A stretch of 64,000 nt of DNA from Pseudomonas hydrolytica (lineage in GTDB: Bacteria; Pseudomonadota; Gammaproteobacteria; Pseudomonadales; Pseudomonadaceae): contig NZ_CP099397.1 in the NCBI RefSeq assembly GCF_021495345.1, positions 1,798,001 through 1,862,000 of the forward strand, written 5' to 3'. A model generated the notes under the pieces. The model was not told where the DNA came from and made no database searches. It saw only the letters and a list, made by a program, of their open reading frames with translations. Both the position numbers and the translations under genes were made by a program. Shown in pieces: positions 1 through 8,250 of the stretch; the first letter of the stretch is position 1; each line of letters begins with the position of its first letter.

Positions 1-920
1 GGATCGGTTTCGTTCAGGAACGGGAAGGCATTGTCACCACCGACCTTCTGATAGCCCACGCGGAAGGTATGGGCGCCGATGCCGGCCCACAGGTTGACCG
101 AGGTCAGGTCGTTGTCCAGCTTGCCACCGAGTTTGCGGCCGTTGTCCTGGGAGTCGAAATAGGCCAGGTTGGCGCCCAGCTTCCAGTCGCCGATCGGCTG
201 CACATGGATCAGGTTGTACAGCTTCTGGTCGTAGATATCTTCCAGTTCGCCGTACCACAGGCCGACCGTGGTGTTGCCGCCGTTGAACTTGTAGTCGCCG
301 CCGGCATAGTTGTAGCGATCGCTCCTGCCGCCCACGTTGGTGGCAGTGATGTCCTGCCGGTCGGTGGAGTTGCGGAAATTCACTTCGCGCAGTTGCCCGC
401 CGTTGAGCGTCAGGCCGTCGATCTCCTGCGAGGTCAGCATGCCGCCGGTGAAGACCTGGGGCAGCAGGCGCGAGTCGCCGGAAGCAACGATGGGCAGCTT
501 GGGCATCAGGCCGCCAACCTTGGCCACGGTCTTGGAGATACGCGCCTTGACCGCCCCGGTGGCTTCGGAATATTCGTCCGGCCCTTCATTGCCGAAGGCG
601 TTGGGCAGCAGGTTGGTACCGGCGCGCTCGTCGGAGGAGTCCAGTTTCAGGCCCAGGCCGGCATACGCGTCCAGACCAAAGCCAACGGTGCCCTCGGTAA
701 AGCCTGATTCGGCCTTGAGTATGAAGCCCTGTGCCCACTCTTCGCGTTTGGATTGCTGAGCCGCGGTGGTCTCGCGCAGATCGCGGTTCATGTAGAAGTT
801 GCGTAGTTCCAGGGTGGCCTTGCTGTCACCAATGAAGTCGGCGTGAGCCAGGCTTGGCATGGTGAGGCTGGCGCCCAGCGTGGCGAGAGCCACGGCGCGG
901 GCGAGGGGAGTCTTACTCAT
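1..920 (-). CDS. OprD-family outer-membrane porin, 3'-truncated by window edge
   Basis: This gene reads leftward out of the window, so only about 306 N-terminal residues are present of a family that is usually about 420. The start ATG (complement of 918-920) is preceded by a good GAGGAG ribosome-binding site. Residues 1-27 form a signal peptide ending SLAHA, followed by DFIGDSKATLELRNFYMNRD, which is typical of mature OprD/Occ porins. The repeated pattern of short amphipathic strands and the GGLMPKLPIVASGDSRLLPQ segment also fit. OprD porins are outer-membrane channels for amino acids, carboxylates or peptides; the substrate class cannot be read from this fragment. It is divergent from the DUF5610 gene. 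Confidence 0.9.
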   Translation of the reverse strand, partial: MSKTPLARAVALATLGASLTMPSLAHADFIGDSKATLELRNFYMNRDLRETTAAQQSKREEWAQGFILKAESGFTEGTVGFGLDAYAGLGLKLDSSDERAGTNLLPNAFGNEGPDEYSEATGAVKARISKTVAKVGGLMPKLPIVASGDSRLLPQVFTGGMLTSQEIDGLTLNGGQLREVNFRNSTDRQDITATNVGGRSDRYNYAGGDYKFNGGNTTVGLWYGELEDIYDQKLYNLIHVQPIGDWKLGANLAYFDSQDNGRKLGGKLDNDLTSVNLWAGIGAHTFRVGYQKVGGDNAFPFLNETD

Positions 921-1181
921 TATTGTTGTCTCCTCGTTGTTATTGTCAGCTCGGCCACGATGTGACCGGCCAGTTACGGCGCGATGAAATAAAACACTTC
1001 GCCGAGGAGTCGACTCTAAGACTTTAGTCTGGCGGGGCGGCCAAGCCAGCCGGCACCCGGAGGCCCGGAGCCTCTAGGTCGGGTGCTCGCGGGAAATGTG
1101 GCCGTTTCACCGCAAGTCTGAAAAAACTCGTTCGAGCCGAGTGAAAGGGCAATCAGGCAGGGACCGTTGGTCGATAAAGGC

Positions 1182-1208
1182 TAAAGCTTGCCTCCTGACG
1201 GCCGTTAA
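1182..1208 (+). promoter_or_regulatory. FliA (sigma-28) type promoter of the DUF5610 gene
   Basis: TAAAGCTT at 1182-1189, an 11-nt spacer, then GCCGTTAA at 1201-1208. This matches the flagellar sigma-28 consensus TAAAGTTT-N11-GCCGATAA at 14 of 16 positions with exact spacing. It lies 32 bp upstream of the ATG at 1241. The rest of the 320-bp gap 921-1240 shows only a small AGACT-TT-AGTCT palindrome at 1019-1030 and no other gene. Confidence 0.7.
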
Positions 1209-1240
1209 GTTCGGCAGATAACCTACTTGGGTACCTCGTC

Positions 1241-2380
1241 ATGAAACCTCTGGCCTCGCTCAATCCTTCCGCCGCTCGCACCGCGCAAGCCAGTCAGTCC
1301 ATCGCTGCGCGCAACAATGCTGTCGACCCTCAGGCCACGCTGGCCAATCGGCTGGCCGAAAAGCTCGGCCTGCAGCCGGGCGCACTCAATGGCAAGCGCG
1401 ATGACTTCAGCCCCGAAAAGGTCGCGGAGCGGGTCTTGGGTTTCATCGAACAGCGCATCCAGAGCGAGGCGGCCGCCGGTGCCGATCCCGCCAAGCTTGA
1501 GAAACTGCTGTCGCAGGCCCGTGAAGGTGTGGAGAAGGGCTTTGCCGAGGCACGCAAGATTCTCGATGGCATGGGTGTACTGAAAGGCCAGGTGGCCAGC
1601 GATATCGATGACACCTACAAGCGCATCCAGGACGGCCTGGGCGATCTCGACAAGCGCTTCGGCGGTGCGGCGTCGGGTGTCGGCGACAAGGTGGCGGTGG
1701 CTGGTTATCGCGAGCGCTTCAGCGCGGTGGCCGAAACATTCGATCTTTCCGTCACCACGCGCGATGGCGATCGCCTGCGCATTTCCGTGGCGCAGGCTTC
1801 GGCCAGCTGGTCGCAGAGCAGTTTCGCGGCGTCCAGCGATGGCAAGAGCAGCACCCTGGTGGGCGCCAGCCAGTCCGGCAGCATGCGTATCGGCGGTTGG
1901 CAGGTGAATGTCGAAGGCGAGCTGGACGACGACGAGATCAAGGCGCTGGAAAAACTCTTCAGCCAGGTGCAGGAGCTGTCCGACAAGTTCTACGCGGGTG
2001 ATCTGGCCGGGGCGTTCGACCGGGCCATGGCGCTGGAGATGGATGGCGAACAACTGGCGTCGATGTCGCTGCGCCTGACCCAGACCACCGTGCGTCAGGC
2101 GACCGATGCCTACGGCGCGGTAGCCGGGCAGGGCGCCAGTGCGGTGAATGCCGGGCTGCAGGAATATGCGCAGGGCCTGCTCGACGCGCTGCGCAGCGCC
2201 AACGACCTGGCGCAGAATGCCGGCGGTGTGCTCAAGGAACTGCTCAAGGGCGGCTTCTCGCTCGATGAGCGATTCGACCTGCCGCGCCTGGAGAAGGCCG
2301 ACAGCCTCAACCGCAGCCTGATCGACGGCCTGCAGTCGCTGCTCGCCGGTCAGTCCGACAAGGGTGTCGGCGCGAGCTGA
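1241..2380 (+). CDS. DUF5610-family protein, probably motility-regulon
   Basis: A 379-residue protein without signal peptide or membrane segment. It is rich in Ala, Leu, Gln and acidic residues and probably mostly helical. The central section (LEKLLSQAREGVEKGFAEAR, then a long region of heptad-like spacing) resembles DUF5610 proteins of pseudomonads, a family of unknown function. The ATG at 1241 has only a weak ribosome-binding site. A near-consensus FliA promoter lies directly upstream, which suggests co-expression with late flagellar and chemotaxis genes. That regulatory link is an inference from the promoter; the protein itself shows no known flagellar motif. Confidence 0.75.
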   Translation: MKPLASLNPSAARTAQASQSIAARNNAVDPQATLANRLAEKLGLQPGALNGKRDDFSPEKVAERVLGFIEQRIQSEAAAGADPAKLEKLLSQAREGVEKGFAEARKILDGMGVLKGQVASDIDDTYKRIQDGLGDLDKRFGGAASGVGDKVAVAGYRERFSAVAETFDLSVTTRDGDRLRISVAQASASWSQSSFAASSDGKSSTLVGASQSGSMRIGGWQVNVEGELDDDEIKALEKLFSQVQELSDKFYAGDLAGAFDRAMALEMDGEQLASMSLRLTQTTVRQATDAYGAVAGQGASAVNAGLQEYAQGLLDALRSANDLAQNAGGVLKELLKGGFSLDERFDLPRLEKADSLNRSLIDGLQSLLAGQSDKGVGAS

Positions 2381-2428
2381 CGCCTGCCGGTGCTAGACTG
2401 CGTACCTTGCTGAGAACGAGGTGCGCTC

Positions 2429-2665
2429 ATGACGCCTGAATGCCAACTTTTCGGAACCCTGGGCTGCCACCTCTGCGAGGTGGCAGAGGCGTTGCTCATG
2501 CCGTTCGTCGAGAACGGTCTGCTGGTCGAGCTGATCGATATCGCCGAGCACGAGGGCATGGTCGAGCGCTACGGCTTGCGCATTCCCGTGTTGCGCCGTT
2601 GCGACACCGGGAACGAGTTGAACTGGCCGTTCGACGCCGAGCAGGTGGTGGCTTTTCTGCGCTGA
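2429..2665 (+). CDS. Glutaredoxin-like (DUF836) thioredoxin-fold protein
   Basis: A 78-residue protein with a redox CxxC motif (Cys13-His-Leu-Cys16 in GTLGCHLCEVAE) followed by a helix, and a cis-proline segment RIPVLRR near residue 52. These are hallmarks of the small glutaredoxin-like DUF836 family. Its partner and substrate are unknown. It follows the DUF5610 gene by 48 nt and is closed by the terminator at 2695-2723. AGAACGAGGTGC upstream provides a reasonable ribosome-binding site. Confidence 0.85.
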   Translation: MTPECQLFGTLGCHLCEVAEALLMPFVENGLLVELIDIAEHEGMVERYGLRIPVLRRCDTGNELNWPFDAEQVVAFLR

Positions 2666-2694
2666 ACAACCTGTGGAGCTGAATCGCAGGCAAT

Positions 2695-2723
2695 AAAAAA
2701 CCCGCCGGTTAAGGCGGGTTTTT
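2695..2723. terminator. Bidirectional intrinsic terminator
   Basis: AAAAAA-CCCGCC-GGTTAA-GGCGGG-TTTTT forms a 6-bp GC stem flanked by A and T tracts. It ends the plus-strand glutaredoxin-like gene and the minus-strand tRNA-Pro transcript. Confidence 0.85.
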
Positions 2724-2727
2724 GATT

Positions 2728-2804
2728 TGGTCGGAGAGACAGGATTCGAACCTGCGACCTTCTCGTCCCGAACGAGACGCGCTACCAAGCTGCGCTACAC
2801 TCCG
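2728..2804 (-). tRNA. tRNA-Pro(CGG)
   Basis: A 77-nt cloverleaf on the minus strand begins CGGAGTGTAGCGCAGC and ends with encoded CCA. The anticodon stem is TCTCG/CGAGA around the loop TTCGGGA, giving anticodon CGG (proline). The T-arm has GCAGG-TTCGAAT-CCTGT. The acceptor stem appears to have one T-T mismatch at pair 6-67. A promoter lies just upstream at 2815-2842. Confidence 0.97.
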
Positions 2805-2814
2805 AATGAGGCGT

Positions 2815-2842
2815 ATTCTACCGAAAAACTTTTACCGCACAA
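2815..2842 (-). promoter_or_regulatory. Sigma-70 promoter for tRNA-Pro
   Basis: Read on the minus strand: -35 TTGTGC (2837-2842), 16-nt spacer, -10 TAGAAT (2815-2820), which places the transcript start a few bases before the mature tRNA 5' end at 2804. Confidence 0.65.
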
Positions 2843-2937
2843 GGGGTTAGCCCGAAAAAATCTGCAAGTCGGGTTATCCCCTGTCAACTCGCTTTCGGCT
2901 TCCGGGCGTTGCCTGGTAGAGCGCCTGGCTCGAAGTC

Positions 2938-3159
2938 TCAGAGCTCCTTGACGGTCTGCACCTGATCCTTGTTGATGGTGGCGCGCTTGCCGTCGAGCTG
3001 CTCGAATTCGTAGAAGCCGGACTCTTCGTCGTACTTAGGCTTGTCCACGGTCTGAATCTCGCGACCGTCAGTCAGCGTTATCACCGAAGGCGAAGCGCAG
3101 CCGGCCAGTACAGCGAAACCGAGGGCAATCAGCAGGGCGGGAATGATCCGTTGAGTCAT
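2938..3159 (-). CDS. YgdI/YgdR-like (DUF903) small lipoprotein
   Basis: A 73-residue protein with a lipoprotein signal peptide ending in LAGC, lipidated at Cys21. The rest is a small SH3-like beta domain (SVITLTDGREIQTVDKPKYD and ending VQTVKEL) typical of DUF903/YgdR lipoproteins. It is probably anchored to the outer membrane with a structural or unknown role. AGGAGAC precedes the ATG. It lies between mobA and tRNA-Pro on the same strand. Confidence 0.9.
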   Translation of the reverse strand: MTQRIIPALLIALGFAVLAGCASPSVITLTDGREIQTVDKPKYDEESGFYEFEQLDGKRATINKDQVQTVKEL

Positions 3160-3226
3160 GGTCTGTCTCCTTGGGTGATACGACTATTTACCCTGGCTCA
3201 GACGTGAAAGCGCTGTTCGAGTTCCG

Positions 3227-3832
3227 CTATGACTCTCGAGCGTCAGCCGAGAGGGACGCGGCGGTGAGCATCTCCGGCGTATTGAGGTTGGCCAGGCGTG
3301 GGTCGTCGATGGGGCATTCCACCGCGACCGGAGCCAGCCTGGAGAACCAGCGTTGCGGGCTGCGCTCTCCGGCCTGCCATAGCTGTTCCAGATCTGCCTT
3401 CAGCGCCGTCGGTAACAGGCAGAACAGCGGCTGCCAGTAATTGCCCTGGCGCACCACCACCGGGCGCGCACCGGCGTGGGCCAGCAAGGCTTTGAGCAAC
3501 TGCCGATCCACCAGCGGCGCATCGCAGGGCAGCACCAGCATCTGCTCATGATGGGCTACTGCCATGCCGGCGCGGATGCCAGCCAGCGGCCCCTGAAAGT
3601 CCTGGTCCTCGTCGGTTACCAGTTGGTCGGCGTAATGCGCGTAGCGTTCGTGATTGCGGTTGCAGGACAGGATCAGATCGTCGCTCAGGGGGCGCACCTG
3701 CTCGTGCAGCCAGGCGATCAGCGGTCGGCCGCGCCATTCCAGCAGGCCTTTGTCGCGGCCGCCCATGCGTTGGCCGCGGCCACCGCAAAGCAGCAGTACG
3801 GAGCAGGGAAAAGAGGCGTGGGTAACGGGCAT
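3227..3832 (-). CDS. mobA: Molybdenum cofactor guanylyltransferase MobA
   Basis: MobA attaches GMP to molybdopterin cofactor to form the guanine dinucleotide cofactor of DMSO-reductase-type enzymes. The 201-residue protein has the N-terminal nucleotide-binding signature [18 protein letters not shown], then LILSCNRN, then LPCDAPLVD, whose Asp coordinates metal. The start chosen is the ATG at 3830-3832; an open frame continues upstream to 3901 but would overlap the divergent moaB start. It is divergent from moaB and moeA, so three Mo-cofactor genes are clustered. Confidence 0.93.
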   Translation of the reverse strand: MPVTHASFPCSVLLLCGGRGQRMGGRDKGLLEWRGRPLIAWLHEQVRPLSDDLILSCNRNHERYAHYADQLVTDEDQDFQGPLAGIRAGMAVAHHEQMLVLPCDAPLVDRQLLKALLAHAGARPVVVRQGNYWQPLFCLLPTALKADLEQLWQAGERSPQRWFSRLAPVAVECPIDDPRLANLNTPEMLTAASLSADARES

Positions 3833-3899
3833 GGGGCGGTCTCCGACGGCGGGGCCTGTGATATAACTCCGGCCATTCTCTCGCAATTGGAAGCCTGCC

Positions 3900-4439
3900 A
3901 TGAATCACAAGGCCGATGCGGTTTTCGTGCCGCTGAATATCGCCGTGCTCACCGTCAGCGACACCCGCACCCTGGAAACCGATACCTCCGGCCAGCTCTT
4001 CGTTGACCGCCTGCAGGCGGCCGGGCACCGGCTGGCGGCTCGGGTATTGCTCAAGGACGATCTTTACCGGATTCGCGCCCAGGTGGCCAACTGGATCGCC
4101 GAGGAAGAGGTGCAGGTGGTGCTGATAACCGGAGGCACCGGATTCACCGGTCGCGACAGCACGCCAGAGGCGGTGAGCTGTCTGCTGGACAAGCAGGTGG
4201 ACGGTTTTGGCGAGTTGTTCCGGCAAATTTCCGTGGCCGATATCGGCACCTCCACCGTGCAATCGCGCGCCCTGGCCGGTCTGGCCAACGGCACGCTGGT
4301 GTGCTGCCTGCCGGGTTCGACCAATGCCTGCCGTACCGCCTGGGAGGGCATCCTCGCCGAGCAGCTGGATGCCCGCCATCGCCCGTGCAACTTCGTCGCG
4401 CACCTGAAACCGATGGCGGCCTGCGAGTCGCGCGGATGA
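3900..4439 (+). CDS. moaB: Molybdenum cofactor biosynthesis protein MoaB
   Basis: A 179-residue MoaB/MogA-fold protein that adenylylates molybdopterin or aids molybdate insertion. The family signatures are visible: [19 protein letters not shown] near the N-terminus, [14 protein letters not shown] in the middle, then [17 protein letters not shown]. It overlaps moeA by 4 nt in an ATGA arrangement, so the two genes are translationally coupled. It is divergent from mobA, with a short shared promoter region around 3833-3899. Confidence 0.93.
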   Translation: MNHKADAVFVPLNIAVLTVSDTRTLETDTSGQLFVDRLQAAGHRLAARVLLKDDLYRIRAQVANWIAEEEVQVVLITGGTGFTGRDSTPEAVSCLLDKQVDGFGELFRQISVADIGTSTVQSRALAGLANGTLVCCLPGSTNACRTAWEGILAEQLDARHRPCNFVAHLKPMAACESRG

Positions 4440-5650
4440 GCGGTTGCGATCACCCCGGCTTGCTGCCCATGGAGGCGGCGCTGCAACGTCTGCTGACGCT
4501 GGCCGAGGCCGCGCCCATCGAGCAGACGGAGTCGGTGACACTCGGCGAGGCTGACGGCCGGGTACTGGCAGAGCCGCTACTCGCCACCCTGGATCTGCCG
4601 CCATGGCCCAACAGCGCCATGGACGGCTATGCCCTGCGTCTGGCTGACTGGCAGGGCCAGGCGCTGCCGGTCAGTCAGCGCATCCAGGCCGGTGTGGCGC
4701 CTGCGCCGCTGCAGCCCGGTAGCTGCGCGCGCATCTTTACCGGTGCACCGTTGCCGGAGGGCGCCGATACGGTGGAGATGCAGGAGAACGTCGAGCTCGA
4801 CGAGTCGGGGCAGGTGCGTTTTCGCGAGCCGCTGCACGTTGGGCAGAACGTCCGTGCGCAGGGGCAGGAGACACGCGTCGGAGACTGCGTCCTGCCGGCA
4901 GGCACGCGTCTCGGGCCGATCGAGTTGGGGCTGGTCGCCTCGCTGGGTGCGGCACACCTGAAAGTGCGCCGGCGTTTGCGGGTCGCGGTGTTGTCGACCG
5001 GCGACGAGCTGGTCGAGCCGGGGCAGGCGCTGGGGCCGGGACAGATCTACAACAGCAACCGACGCCTGCTGATCGCCTGGTTGCAGCGTCTGGGTTGCGC
5101 CGTGGTGGACGCCGGTATCCTGCCCGACGATCTGCCGCGCACTCGCGAGGCGCTGGGCGCGTTGGGCGATGTGGATCTGATCCTTTCCACCGGCGGCGTG
5201 TCGGTGGGCGAGGCGGATTATCTGGGTCTGGCTCTGCGTGAGGCCGGCGAGCTGGCGCTGTGGAAGCTGGCGATCAAGCCGGGCAAGCCGCTGACCTTCG
5301 GCCATTATCAGGGCGTGCCGGTCATAGGCTTGCCGGGTAATCCGGCTTCGACCCTGGTCACGTTCGGCTTGTTGGCGCGTCCTTACCTGCTGCGTCGTCT
5401 CGGCGTACAGCGTGTCGAGCCGCTGGGGTTTGTCGTGCCGGCTGGCTTCGCATGGCACAAGCCGGGCACGCGCCGTGAGTACTTGCGCGCGCGTCTGGAA
5501 GGTGGGCGCGCGGTGCCCTATGCCAACCAGAGCTCCGGGGTGCTGCGCAGTGCCGCCTGGGCCGAAGGGCTGGCCGAGGTCATGGAGGGCAGTACCCTGG
5601 CCGAAGGCGACAGCCTGCGTTTCATCCCACTCAGCGAGCTACTTGGCTGA
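4436..5650 (+). CDS. moeA: Molybdopterin molybdenumtransferase MoeA
   Basis: MoeA inserts molybdate into adenylylated molybdopterin. The 404-residue protein shows PPWPNSAMDGYALR near residue 60, the RIFTGAPLPEGADTV segment, the MoCF domain motifs LSTGDELVEPG and LILSTGGVSVGEADY, and IGLPGNPASTLVTF near the C-terminal domain. The start ATG at 4436 overlaps the moaB stop. The operon appears to end here; the next gene begins 150 nt later with its own candidate promoter. Confidence 0.94.
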   Translation: MSGCDHPGLLPMEAALQRLLTLAEAAPIEQTESVTLGEADGRVLAEPLLATLDLPPWPNSAMDGYALRLADWQGQALPVSQRIQAGVAPAPLQPGSCARIFTGAPLPEGADTVEMQENVELDESGQVRFREPLHVGQNVRAQGQETRVGDCVLPAGTRLGPIELGLVASLGAAHLKVRRRLRVAVLSTGDELVEPGQALGPGQIYNSNRRLLIAWLQRLGCAVVDAGILPDDLPRTREALGALGDVDLILSTGGVSVGEADYLGLALREAGELALWKLAIKPGKPLTFGHYQGVPVIGLPGNPASTLVTFGLLARPYLLRRLGVQRVEPLGFVVPAGFAWHKPGTRREYLRARLEGGRAVPYANQSSGVLRSAAWAEGLAEVMEGSTLAEGDSLRFIPLSELLG

Positions 5651-5734
5651 GTCTTTCGCGCCCGAGCGGGAAACCGGGGAGGGCGCGTTAGATGGCAGGA
5701 TGGAACTACTGAGTCACATTTCCAACGATAGAAT

Positions 5735-5763
5735 TTGCAAATGGGCTGCATAGAAGGCATAGT
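5735..5763 (+). promoter_or_regulatory. Candidate sigma-70 promoter of the first NlpC/P60 lipoprotein gene
   Basis: TTGCAA (5735-5740), 17-nt spacer, CATAGT (5758-5763), ending 36 nt before the ATG at 5800. The surrounding DNA is noticeably more AT-rich than the coding DNA. Confidence 0.4.
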
Positions 5764-5799
5764 CGCGCACTTATAAATTCCACTGACACGGTCGTGCCC

Positions 5800-6411
5800 A
5801 TGCTAAAACGCTTCGCACCCCTCGTGCCCATTGCACTGACAGCCTTCCTCGCCGCCTGTGCCGGCCATGCGCCGCAGCCCCAGGTTACCGAGCCCGCGGT
5901 CAAGCCCGTCGCTCAGCAGGTGAAACCTGCCGAGGACGAAATCACCGCTCTGATCGACGACAAACCCTACGAAATGCCGCAACTGGCCGACAGCCTGCTC
6001 GAGCTGGGTCGTTCGCTGATCGGCACCCGTTATCGCTACGGCGGTACGTCGGTGCAGTCCGGCTTCGATTGCAGCGGCTTCGTCGGCTACGTGTTCCGTG
6101 AGGAAATCGGCCTGGAACTGCCACGTTCCACGCGTGAACTGATCAACCTGGACGCGCCCAAGGTGGCCCGTGCCGATCTGGAGCCCGGCGATCTGATCCT
6201 GTTCAACGATCGCGGTCGTGGTCGTGTCAGTCACGCCGGCATCTACCTGGGCGATGATCAGTTCATCCATTCCAGCAGCAGCCGCAGCGGCGGCGTGCGC
6301 ATCGACAGCCTGGACGACAGCTACTGGAATCGCAGCTACCTGCAGGCCAAGCGCGTGCTGGCGCTGGCTCCGGTGGAAGAGAGCCAAGCGCAGGCCAAGC
6401 GCCATCCTTGA
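5800..6411 (+). CDS. NlpC/P60-family lipoprotein, probable murein endopeptidase
   Basis: A 203-residue lipoprotein. The signal peptide ends LAAC (Cys20), a linker of about 45 residues follows, then an NlpC/P60 domain. The catalytic cysteine is Cys91 in SGFDCSGFVGYVF, the histidine is in RVSHAGIYLG, and the third polar residue is probably the His in FIHSSS. Such enzymes cut peptide cross-links or stem peptides in the periplasm. A GTG lies 6 nt upstream, but ATG at 5800 gives the best signal peptide. The next gene is a shorter paralogue in the same direction. Confidence 0.9.
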   Translation: MLKRFAPLVPIALTAFLAACAGHAPQPQVTEPAVKPVAQQVKPAEDEITALIDDKPYEMPQLADSLLELGRSLIGTRYRYGGTSVQSGFDCSGFVGYVFREEIGLELPRSTRELINLDAPKVARADLEPGDLILFNDRGRGRVSHAGIYLGDDQFIHSSSSRSGGVRIDSLDDSYWNRSYLQAKRVLALAPVEESQAQAKRHP

Positions 6412-6495
6412 CGCATGACGGCGCGCCCGCAGGGTTGCGCCGTTCGTCGCGAGACGGCAGAGTAGAGCGCATCCAGGCTCAGGATCGCCTCGCTC

Positions 6496-7020
6496 ATGCC
6501 CGTTACGACCCGTGTTGCCCTGCTTGTTCTCGCCTTGCTGCTGAGTGCTTGCAGCAGTCGCGCTCCCTCTCCCCAGCCCACCTATATACCGCCTTCCACT
6601 GCGTCCCATTACCAGGGGGGCGCCGAGGATGTGCTGTTTCGTGCCCTGGGTTTGGTCGGTACACCCTACCGCTATGGCGGTAACACCCCGGATGGCGGCT
6701 TCGACTGCAGCGGCCTGATCGGTTACGTGTACCGGGATGCCGCGGGCATCAGTCTGCCGCGCTCGACCCGCGAGCTCAGCGCGATGCGCGCGCCCAACGT
6801 CCGGCGCGACGCCCTGCAGAGCGGCGATCTGGTGTTCTTCGCCACCAATGGCGGGCGCGCCGTCAGTCATGCCGGCATCTATGTCGGCGAGGGGCGCTTC
6901 GTCCATGCCCCTTCCACCGGCGGTACGGTGCGTCTGGACAGCCTGGCCAGCGGCTACTGGCAGGGCGTCTACCTCGATGCCAAACGCATCATCACCCCCG
7001 AACTGGCGCGCAATCCCTGA
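6496..7020 (+). CDS. NlpC/P60-family lipoprotein, second copy
   Basis: A 174-residue paralogue of the preceding gene. The lipoprotein signal peptide ends LLSAC (Cys19), and the linker is shorter. The domain has Cys71 in GGFDCSGLIGYVY, the His of AVSHAGIYVG and the His of FVHAPS. Motifs PYRYGG, LPRSTREL, SGDLVFF and SGYW...YLDAKRI align closely with the upstream copy, so this looks like tandem duplication and divergence. It starts 84 nt after the first copy and ends 7 nt before the O-methyltransferase start, so the two may be co-transcribed. Confidence 0.9.
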   Translation: MPVTTRVALLVLALLLSACSSRAPSPQPTYIPPSTASHYQGGAEDVLFRALGLVGTPYRYGGNTPDGGFDCSGLIGYVYRDAAGISLPRSTRELSAMRAPNVRRDALQSGDLVFFATNGGRAVSHAGIYVGEGRFVHAPSTGGTVRLDSLASGYWQGVYLDAKRIITPELARNP

Positions 7021-7027
7021 GGCGAGC

Positions 7028-7687
7028 GTGACTCAGCGTACGCTGCAACTCGACGACGCCCTCTACCAGTACCTGCTGGATGTCTCCCTGCGCGAGTCGC
7101 CGCTGCTCGCCCGCCTGCGTGAAGAAACCGCGCAGCTAAGCCAGGCGCGCTGGCAGATTGCGCCGGAGCAGGGGCAGTTCATGGCGCTGCTGGTGCGCCT
7201 CACCGGCGCCCGGCGGATCGTCGAGGTGGGCACTTTCACCGGCTACAGTGCGCTCTGCATGGCGCAGGCCCTGGGCGAGGGTGGGCGCCTGATCTGCTGC
7301 GACCTGCCTGGAGACTACAACGCCACGGCGCGCCGCTACTTCGCCGAGGCCGGGGTTGCCGAATCCATCGAGTGGCGGCTGGGCCCGGCGCTTGAAAGCC
7401 TGGCGGCGCTGGCTCGAGAGGGACAGGGCGTCTTCGACCTGATCTTCGTCGATGCCGACAAGGCCAACTATCCGGCCTACCTGGAGCAGGCCCTGTTTCT
7501 GCTGCGTCAGGGTGGCCTGCTGCTGTTCGACAATACCCTGTGGAGCGGTCGGGTGCTGCAACGCTCCCCCGACAGCGAAGACACGCGCGCGATCCAGGCG
7601 CTCAACCTGGCCCTGCGTGACGACCCGCGCATCGATCTGTCGCTGTTGCCGCTGGGCGACGGTCTGACGCTCTGCCGCAAGCGTTAG
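7028..7687 (+). CDS. Class I SAM-dependent O-methyltransferase (CCoAOMT-like)
   Basis: A 219-residue methyltransferase of the caffeoyl-CoA/catechol O-methyltransferase type. The SAM motif I is IVEVGTFTGYSALCMA, followed by LICCDLPGDYN, the metal-binding and active-site FDLIFVDADKANY, and GGLLLFDNTLWSGRV. The bacterial substrate is unknown. The GTG at 7028 is chosen because it lies 7 nt after the upstream stop and gives the usual family N-terminus; upstream extension would overlap the NlpC gene. Confidence 0.87.
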   Translation: MTQRTLQLDDALYQYLLDVSLRESPLLARLREETAQLSQARWQIAPEQGQFMALLVRLTGARRIVEVGTFTGYSALCMAQALGEGGRLICCDLPGDYNATARRYFAEAGVAESIEWRLGPALESLAALAREGQGVFDLIFVDADKANYPAYLEQALFLLRQGGLLLFDNTLWSGRVLQRSPDSEDTRAIQALNLALRDDPRIDLSLLPLGDGLTLCRKR

Positions 7688-7693
7688 CCGGGT

Positions 7694-8014
7694 ATGGCCG
7701 ATCCCATCCGTTTGCCGCCTCAGCCCGAGGTTTGCGAGCTGTGCGCCAGGCCAGTCGCATTGACCCGCCACCATCTGATCCCCAAGGCCCTGCATGACAA
7801 GGTCTATGTACAGAAGCGCTATGCGCGGCATGAGCGCATTACCGCCACGCTCTGGGTCTGCCGGGCTTGCCATAACCAGATTCACCGCCTGTTCAGCGAA
7901 AAGGAGCTGGCGTTGACTTACAACAGCCGTGAGGCGCTATTGAGCGATGAGCGCATGCGTACCTTCGTTGAGTGGCTGGCGCGCAAACCACCGGGCTTCG
8001 TGCCGAAACATTGA
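7694..8014 (+). CDS. Small HNH-nuclease-fold protein
   Basis: A 106-residue protein with zinc-binding CELC near the N-terminus, the HNH-type TRHHLIPK, and CRACHNQIH, so both CxxC pairs and the H-N-H residues of a beta-beta-alpha-metal nuclease are present. This compact type is common in Proteobacteria and has no established role. It begins 6 nt after the methyltransferase. Nothing nearby suggests a restriction or phage function. Confidence 0.85.
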   Translation: MADPIRLPPQPEVCELCARPVALTRHHLIPKALHDKVYVQKRYARHERITATLWVCRACHNQIHRLFSEKELALTYNSREALLSDERMRTFVEWLARKPPGFVPKH

Positions 8015-8020
8015 CTGTCG

Positions 8021-8050
8021 TTGACGCACGAGGCTGTCAGCCTCTACCCT
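8021..8050 (+). promoter_or_regulatory. Candidate promoter of the cobalamin operon
   Basis: TTGACG at 8021-8026 and TACCCT at 8045-8050 with an 18-nt spacer. The start predicted a few bases downstream would place the riboswitch at the very 5' end of the transcript. Confidence 0.45.
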
Positions 8051-8060
8051 GCGCGCCTTG

Positions 8061-8250
8061 CTTCAGGTGCCCCGCGTCGTCTCCATCGACGGCGCCGGGG
8101 TGAAACAGGGAAGCCGGTTCCAATGCCGGCGCTGCCCCCGCAACGGTAGGTGAGTCAAACGCTGTTTCAGGCCACTGTGCAATGCACGGGAAGGCGCAGC
8201 GTCGAACCTTTCAGGTTCGCTCACGAGCCCGGAGACCGGCCTGTCGCAGT
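8061..8250 (+). promoter_or_regulatory. Cobalamin (B12) riboswitch aptamer
   Basis: The stretch has the ordered conserved pieces of the AdoCbl riboswitch: GGTGCCCC, GGGTGAAACAGGGAAGCCGG, TGCCGGCGCTGCCCCCGCAA, and the B12 box GAGCCCGGAGACCGGCC near 8225-8242. It heads the cobalamin synthesis operon, where ligand binding is expected to lower expression. The leader continues for about 190 nt to the cobO start without a gene. That tail holds complementary segments that could hide the ribosome-binding site (8283-8289 with 8433-8439; 8310-8318 with 8406-8414). Confidence 0.92.

Noticed and set aside
69..707. A plus-strand frame opposite the OprD-like porin.
   Set aside because: The minus-strand translation gives a signal peptide and porin sequence; the plus-strand product has no motif.
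1019..1030. AGACT-TT-AGTCT palindrome in the oprD/DUF5610 gap.
   Set aside because: Too short to assign as an operator; such palindromes occur by chance.
7694..8014. HNH protein as part of a restriction or phage-defence system.
   Set aside because: Its neighbours are a methyltransferase of the small-molecule O-methyltransferase type and the cobalamin leader, with no DNA methylase, helicase or other defence gene.
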